Assembly (NCBI RefSeq): GCF_001735715.1
Contig: NZ_CP017259.1
Location: 434,001-498,000, forward strand
Source: Formosa sp. Hel3_A1_48
GTDB lineage: Bacteria > Bacteroidota > Bacteroidia > Flavobacteriales > Flavobacteriaceae
Length of the DNA: 64,000 nt
Reading direction: 5' to 3'
Shown piece by piece: positions 59,706 to 64,000 of this stretch; position 1 is the first letter of the stretch; every line of letters starts with the position of its first letter. The position numbers and the translations under genes are program-made. The notes under the pieces are model-generated. The model was given only the letters and a program-made list of their open reading frames with translations. It was not told the DNA's origin and did not search any database.

Positions 59706-61397
59706 ATGCCATCTCTGTCTCCATCAACAGCAGTTTTGGGTGTTCGGAAAGCCAAACACCTACTAAGGCGAAGTTGTTTTCACTACAGCAAAACTACTTT
59801 GGACTTCTATTCTGGATTGACACCAGAACAAGCTTTAGATGAATTAGCACAAGAGCCTAATGTGTTTTGGGAACATCCATACGATTGGAAACCAGATAAT
59901 AATACAGGAATTGTTGATGACTTTTGGTTGCACACCCCAAATACAGCTCCATCAGACTTCCCTAATGGCCAAGGCCGAAAGCGTGGTATTGTATATGGAT
60001 GGTGGTGGTATAATAGCTTAAAGCAAAATAGTCTGAAGCACAAGTTGATATTTTTTCTACACACCACTTTTACAGTTTCCAAAGACAATGGAGTGGGTAA
60101 GTCCTCTTTTTTTTACGATTACTTACGTTTATTGGACTTTTATGCCTTTGGCAATTTAAAAACATTGGCAAAAAAAATCACCTTCGATAATGCAATGCTA
60201 AACTATTTGGACAATACCACCAATAATAAAAATAATCCCAATGAAAATTATGCGCGAGAATTTTTAGAGTTGTTTACAGTTCTTAAAGGACCACAAATTG
60301 ATGAAGGAAATTACACAAATTATACAGAGGAGGATATTCAAAAAACCGCCAAAGTTTTTTCAGGGATTAAAATGAAACCGCTACGAGACACAATCGATCC
60401 CGATACGGGAATTCCTATGGGATATGTCAATACTTTTCAGCACGATAGCAATCCAAAAACCTTTTCTAGTGCCTTTGGCAATACCACTATTGCAGGTGGG
60501 AGTTCAGAAAGTGAAGTGCATATGGAATTGGAAAATTATGTTGATATGGTCTTTGCTCAACCTGAAACAGCCAAAGCCTATTGCAGAAAGCTGTATCGTT
60601 TTTTCGTAAAAAGTGAATGGAGTCAAGATGTAGAAGATGATATCATCACTCCGCTAGCAAATCAACTTATAACCTCTAATTTTTCTGTATTGGAAGTCAC
60701 CAAAACACTCTTGAAATCAAAACATTTTTTTGATGAAGATAATAGTGATAGTACTGATCAAATTATAGGCAGCATTGTTAAAAATCCGATTCAAATGTTG
60801 AGTGAAATGATAAATCTTTTACAACTCCAACTCCCAAATCCAGAAGCATCTTACAGCCCCTCACCAGTATCATACACAACGGATCAAATCAATTTTTATA
60901 AATTTCATCATAGCTTTTGCTACTTTAGCTTTTTTCCAGGATCTAGTGTTAACCCATTTTCGCCTGACACTGTGGCGGGATACCCTGCAGATTATCAAGG
61001 GCCGAACTTTGACCGCAGTTGGTTTTCATCCAACACCGTTATAGCGCGTTATAAACTTATTGAATCTTTTATTTCTGGTAAAAATAAAATTAATGCCCCT
61101 AATACAAACATTAGGGTGCAATTTGACACTGTTGATTTTGTTGAAAATTCGGGAATTTTTTCTCTAGCAAGTGACGCCTACACTTTAGTTAATGATATGG
61201 CAGAACTCATTTATTGCGAATCTATAGACAATGATCGAATTCAATATTTCATGTCTGTACTTAATGACTTAAATCCATCATATTGGAATTCTGCATGGTA
61301 TCAATACTTACAAACGGGGAGTGATGTTCAAGTTCGTATACGTTTGGAGGCTTTATTTACAAAAATGTTAAACGCTGCCGAATTTCAATTGATGTAA
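59706..61397 (+). CDS. DUF1800 family protein
   Basis: A 563-residue protein starting at the ATG at 59,706 (a TTG at 59,700 gives two more residues). DUF1800 signatures are AKHLLRRSCF near the N-terminus, ENYAREFLELFT near residue 178, and GxxxDxVF-type later segments; the DUF1800 partner DUF1501 follows 10 bp later. DUF1800/DUF1501 pairs are widespread exported proteins of unknown function. No clear signal peptide is visible at the start, which is usual for this protein. Confidence 0.88.
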   Translation: MPSLSPSTAVLGVRKAKHLLRRSCFHYSKTTLDFYSGLTPEQALDELAQEPNVFWEHPYDWKPDNNTGIVDDFWLHTPNTAPSDFPNGQGRKRGIVYGWWWYNSLKQNSLKHKLIFFLHTTFTVSKDNGVGKSSFFYDYLRLLDFYAFGNLKTLAKKITFDNAMLNYLDNTTNNKNNPNENYAREFLELFTVLKGPQIDEGNYTNYTEEDIQKTAKVFSGIKMKPLRDTIDPDTGIPMGYVNTFQHDSNPKTFSSAFGNTTIAGGSSESEVHMELENYVDMVFAQPETAKAYCRKLYRFFVKSEWSQDVEDDIITPLANQLITSNFSVLEVTKTLLKSKHFFDEDNSDSTDQIIGSIVKNPIQMLSEMINLLQLQLPNPEASYSPSPVSYTTDQINFYKFHHSFCYFSFFPGSSVNPFSPDTVAGYPADYQGPNFDRSWFSSNTVIARYKLIESFISGKNKINAPNTNIRVQFDTVDFVENSGIFSLASDAYTLVNDMAELIYCESIDNDRIQYFMSVLNDLNPSYWNSAWYQYLQTGSDVQVRIRLEALFTKMLNAAEFQLM

Positions 61398-61407
61398 AAT
61401 TTTGATA

Positions 61408-63039
61408 ATGAAAAGAAGACAATTTGTAAAACTTACCAGTACAGCTTCAGCCATGGGCTTGATGCCATTTCAGGTACAGGCTTCTCTTAAGTTGGCCAAT
61501 AGTGTTTTCAATTGTGATTTTACAAACCGCAAACTTGTACTAATCGAGCTCTCAGGAGGTAACGATGGTCTAAACACTGTTATTCCAATCAATGTATTTA
61601 CAGATTATCAAAACTTGAGACCTAATATTTTCATTCCTTCATCACAATATTTACCACTTAGCGCAATTGACTCTAGTATTCAAGGCACGAATCAAGATAT
61701 AGCTTTGCACCCTGCACTTTCTGGATTTCAAACACTTTTCGCACAAGATCAAATGCGTATTATTCAATCTGTAGGATATCCTTACCAAAACAAAAGTCAC
61801 TTTGCTTCAAAAGATATTTATGCTACGGGAAATGATGGTAGCGGCTGGACCAATGGCAACAGCAGTGGATGGATTGGGCGTTTTATGGAACAACACTACA
61901 ACCAATTCATTCCAACAACTTTCCCCTTGGGCGTACAAATAGGCTCACCAAATCTAAATCTTGGTTTCCATGGAATCGTAGAGCATGGCTTAGCAATTAA
62001 TATTAATGGACAAGATGCCGAAAATTTTTATTCTGTTTTAAGTGGATTAGCTGGTGATGCTCCAACAAATATTCCTAACTCTGATTATGGTACCGAGTTA
62101 CAATATATAATTGATACAGATGCTTTATCCAATCAGTACTCAGAGACGATTTCAAACGCGTTCAGTGCAGGAACTAATTTAGTAACTTATCCAGACTCAA
62201 ATCTAGCAAACCAACTCAAAACTGTTGCTCGATTGATTCGTGGCAACATGCAATCTAAAGTATACCTTGTTACTTTAGGTGGATTTGATACTCATAATGC
62301 ACAAAATCAAGGATCAGGAGATATTTTAGGAAAGCACAACAATCTATTAAGTGAATTGTCTGAAGCAGTGTCGGCTTTCATGCTAGATATTAATGCTGAT
62401 TCTATCGGGGAAGATGTTATTGGTCTAACTTTTTCTGAATTTGGTAGAAAAGCCAAAGAAAATGGAAGTTTAGGAACAGACCACGGAGAAGTTGCTCCGA
62501 TGTTTGTTTTTGGACGTGCAGTTCAAAGTGGAATTTCTGGAATAAATGTAGATTTGACTGAAGCTACTGAAGACAATAATTTTCAGGTTGAATCTGTTCA
62601 ATATGATTATCGCACAACCTTTGCCACTCTTTTTCAAGACTTTTTAGGTGCCTCAGATTCTCAAATAGATGCTACATTTTTAGATAACTCGACTAATTCA
62701 AGCTTTACAGATTCTAAAATCAATGAGCTACTAAAAAACTCTCATAAGGTTGACGCATCATGTTATAATGAAGCTTTGAATACACCAGTACCTACTACAG
62801 GTGAATGGGCTATTTTTCCAAACCCCTTCCAAGACGATATCAATGTAACGAGTGAGTATCCCGAACTAGAAACACATTTTGAGTTACTCAATCAAACTGG
62901 ACAGGTTATAAAAAAAGGTGTATTAAACTTTAGAAATGCTAAGGCTATTATTACGACTAATGGACTAGCTCGTGGCTTGTATATTTTAACCCTATTTAAC
63001 AGACAAGACAAATCAGTTCATAAACTGATAAAAAATTAA
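61408..63039 (+). CDS. DUF1501 protein with type IX secretion sorting domain
   Basis: A 543-residue protein. ATG at 61,408 opens a twin-arginine-like signal (MKRRQFVKLTSTASAMGL). The DUF1501 body has VLIELSGGNDGLNTV, SHFASKDIYATG, and VIGLTFSEFGRKAKENGS with TDHGEVAPMFVFG, matching the sulfatase/alkaline-phosphatase fold. The C-terminal about 75 residues (FPNPFQDDINVTSEY ... LARGLYILTLF) are a type A T9SS sorting domain, so the protein is exported and attached to the cell surface. It is cotranscribed with the DUF1800 gene, 10 bp apart. Confidence 0.88.
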   Translation: MKRRQFVKLTSTASAMGLMPFQVQASLKLANSVFNCDFTNRKLVLIELSGGNDGLNTVIPINVFTDYQNLRPNIFIPSSQYLPLSAIDSSIQGTNQDIALHPALSGFQTLFAQDQMRIIQSVGYPYQNKSHFASKDIYATGNDGSGWTNGNSSGWIGRFMEQHYNQFIPTTFPLGVQIGSPNLNLGFHGIVEHGLAININGQDAENFYSVLSGLAGDAPTNIPNSDYGTELQYIIDTDALSNQYSETISNAFSAGTNLVTYPDSNLANQLKTVARLIRGNMQSKVYLVTLGGFDTHNAQNQGSGDILGKHNNLLSELSEAVSAFMLDINADSIGEDVIGLTFSEFGRKAKENGSLGTDHGEVAPMFVFGRAVQSGISGINVDLTEATEDNNFQVESVQYDYRTTFATLFQDFLGASDSQIDATFLDNSTNSSFTDSKINELLKNSHKVDASCYNEALNTPVPTTGEWAIFPNPFQDDINVTSEYPELETHFELLNQTGQVIKKGVLNFRNAKAIITTNGLARGLYILTLFNRQDKSVHKLIKN

Positions 63040-63043
63040 TTCT

Positions 63044-64000
63044 TTAAGAAGATGCACGCTGAGAAAGTGTAGAGTCTATTACTACAGAATGGTCATTATT
63101 AGATTTATTTTCTAGTTGTTCAATCAGCAAAGTCGCAGCAGTTTTCCCCATTGTATAACTGTGTTGGTTAATGGTTGTTAATTCTGGCGCTAGATAAGGG
63201 GCCATACGTTCACTAACATAACCAATAACTGCCATATCTTGAGGGATTTTTTTATCCAGATCACGTGCGACTTTGTAAGATGCAAAGGAAGCATCTGTAT
63301 CTAGCGCAATGACGGCGTCGAGCGGATTGTTTTTGATATATTCCTTTAGGGTATTTGCAACCCCGTCCCGGTCAGATGTCAAAACAATAGGCGTTAAGCC
63401 TGCATCAGCCATGGCCTTTTGATAGCCTTTTGTTCGTTGTTTTCCTACATTGAGATTGTTTATCGCTGACAATAAAATAATATTTTTTCTATTGGCCTTA
63501 ATCAAACCTTGAGTAGCTTCTGAAATTGCGGTATGATCATTTGTAGTGACTTTTGTACAAGGAATAGAGTCGATAACACGATCGAACATAACTAATGACT
63601 TTTCATCATTTATAGCATCTTCAAAATGACTAAAATCTTCAAGTGTTTGTGTTTCCTCAGAAACTGCAACAATAAATCCATCAACAACACCATTACTCAA
63701 CATATCAAAGTTATCCACTTCTTTATCGTGAGATTCTTTAGTCAGACAAACGATTGTGCTGTATTTTGTTTGAGAGATTACACTCTCAATGCCGTACAGA
63801 GCACGGGCAAAAAAACTATTTTGGACAGAAGGTATTACCACAGCAATGGTGTTTGTTCGGCCAGATTTCAGTCCCAGAGCAATTTTATTGGGTCGGTAGT
63901 TGTGTAATTTTGCCAACTCCACAATGCGCTTTTTGGTCGCATCACTAATTTCATGGCTATCGTTAAGCGCCTTTGATATGGTTGAAATTGATACACCAAG
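63044..64000 (-). CDS. LacI-family transcriptional regulator, cut by window end
   Basis: At least 318 residues, open to the edge: the last bases encode LGVSISTISKALNDSHEI, the LacI helix-turn-helix, joined to the hinge HNYRPNKIALGLKSGRTNT and the periplasmic-binding-protein effector domain (NTIAVVIPSVQNSFFARALY, VIGYVSERMAPYLAPELTT). LacI regulators sense a sugar or nucleoside. No carbohydrate-use operon is in the window, so the ligand is unknown. It is convergent with the DUF1501 gene (4-bp gap). Confidence 0.93.
   Translation of the reverse strand, partial: LGVSISTISKALNDSHEISDATKKRIVELAKLHNYRPNKIALGLKSGRTNTIAVVIPSVQNSFFARALYGIESVISQTKYSTIVCLTKESHDKEVDNFDMLSNGVVDGFIVAVSEETQTLEDFSHFEDAINDEKSLVMFDRVIDSIPCTKVTTNDHTAISEATQGLIKANRKNIILLSAINNLNVGKQRTKGYQKAMADAGLTPIVLTSDRDGVANTLKEYIKNNPLDAVIALDTDASFASYKVARDLDKKIPQDMAVIGYVSERMAPYLAPELTTINQHSYTMGKTAATLLIEQLENKSNNDHSVVIDSTLSQRASS

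Overview
The window is chromosomal DNA of a member of the Bacteroidota, most likely a marine-type Flavobacteriaceae. The evidence is AT-rich sequence, promoters of the TAnnTTTG type, lipoproteins with Bacteroidota-style lipoboxes, a type IX secretion C-terminal domain, DUF1800/DUF1501 and SusD-free core gene orders, class II HMG-CoA reductase with a GYDIA-type GHMP kinase, and many best-known flavobacterial families. The genus cannot be fixed from the sequence alone.

Layout. Positions 1-27,340 are ordinary core chromosome: the end of hutU, a DUF4136 lipoprotein, a peptide-type ABC permease with a tail-specific protease, surE-(small membrane protein)-lpxB-comEC, a periplasmic thioredoxin, two POT peptide transporters, a DPP-IV-like peptidase, two mevalonate-pathway genes, a small accessory patch (Cys-rich lipoprotein, membrane protein, XRE regulator), a PpiD-like chaperone, and an envelope cluster (CNNM/CorC protein, LptC, TPR protein, outer-membrane protein, CoaX). 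Positions 56,048-64,000 are again core chromosome: threonine dehydrogenase, small lipoprotein, TPR protein, zinc-ribbon protein, a short SSB, a DUF1800/DUF1501 pair and a LacI regulator cut by the window edge.

Between them lies a 28.6-kb genomic island (27,403-56,047) integrated into the 3' end of a tRNA-Phe(GAA) gene. It is bounded by a 16-bp direct repeat of the tRNA 3' end and carries a tyrosine integrase at its right end and an excisionase-like gene at its left end. A 27-bp near-identical repeat lies just inside each end. The left third is a maintenance module: xis, a 495-aa protein with motifs of a divergent single-subunit (family A-like) polymerase, a ParB-like/DNA methyltransferase fusion, a tiny RHH protein with a palindromic operator, a serine resolvase, an HExxH membrane protein, and a Cas4-like/DEDD exonuclease fusion (DUF2779). 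Next comes a catalytically dead, probably N-terminally truncated Argonaute. The right two thirds is a heavy-metal module: TonB receptor, Fur-type regulator, MerTP-like transporter, Zn/Cd-type P-ATPase, and a complete Cus-like RND tripartite copper efflux system with accessory periplasmic copper-handling proteins. No relaxase or conjugation genes were seen, so the island looks integrative but not self-conjugative.

How it works together. The metal module imports or senses metal at the outer membrane (TonB receptor, DUF6660 protein, Fur). It moves toxic ions out of the cytoplasm (MerTP, P-ATPase) and expels them across the envelope (CusB-CusA-TolC), helped by HMA, PepSY, DUF3347 and haem-binding proteins. 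Around 53.1-53.5 kb three gene fragments (an HMA/AraC regulator, an inverted copy of the TonB receptor 3' end, and a methyltransferase 3' end) are fused head to tail, a scar of past recombination. The most interesting unexplained material is the polymerase-like protein with its methyltransferase neighbour, the orphan Argonaute, the GC-rich non-coding block upstream of the resolvase, and a 20-bp-periodic triple repeat near 58.65 kb.
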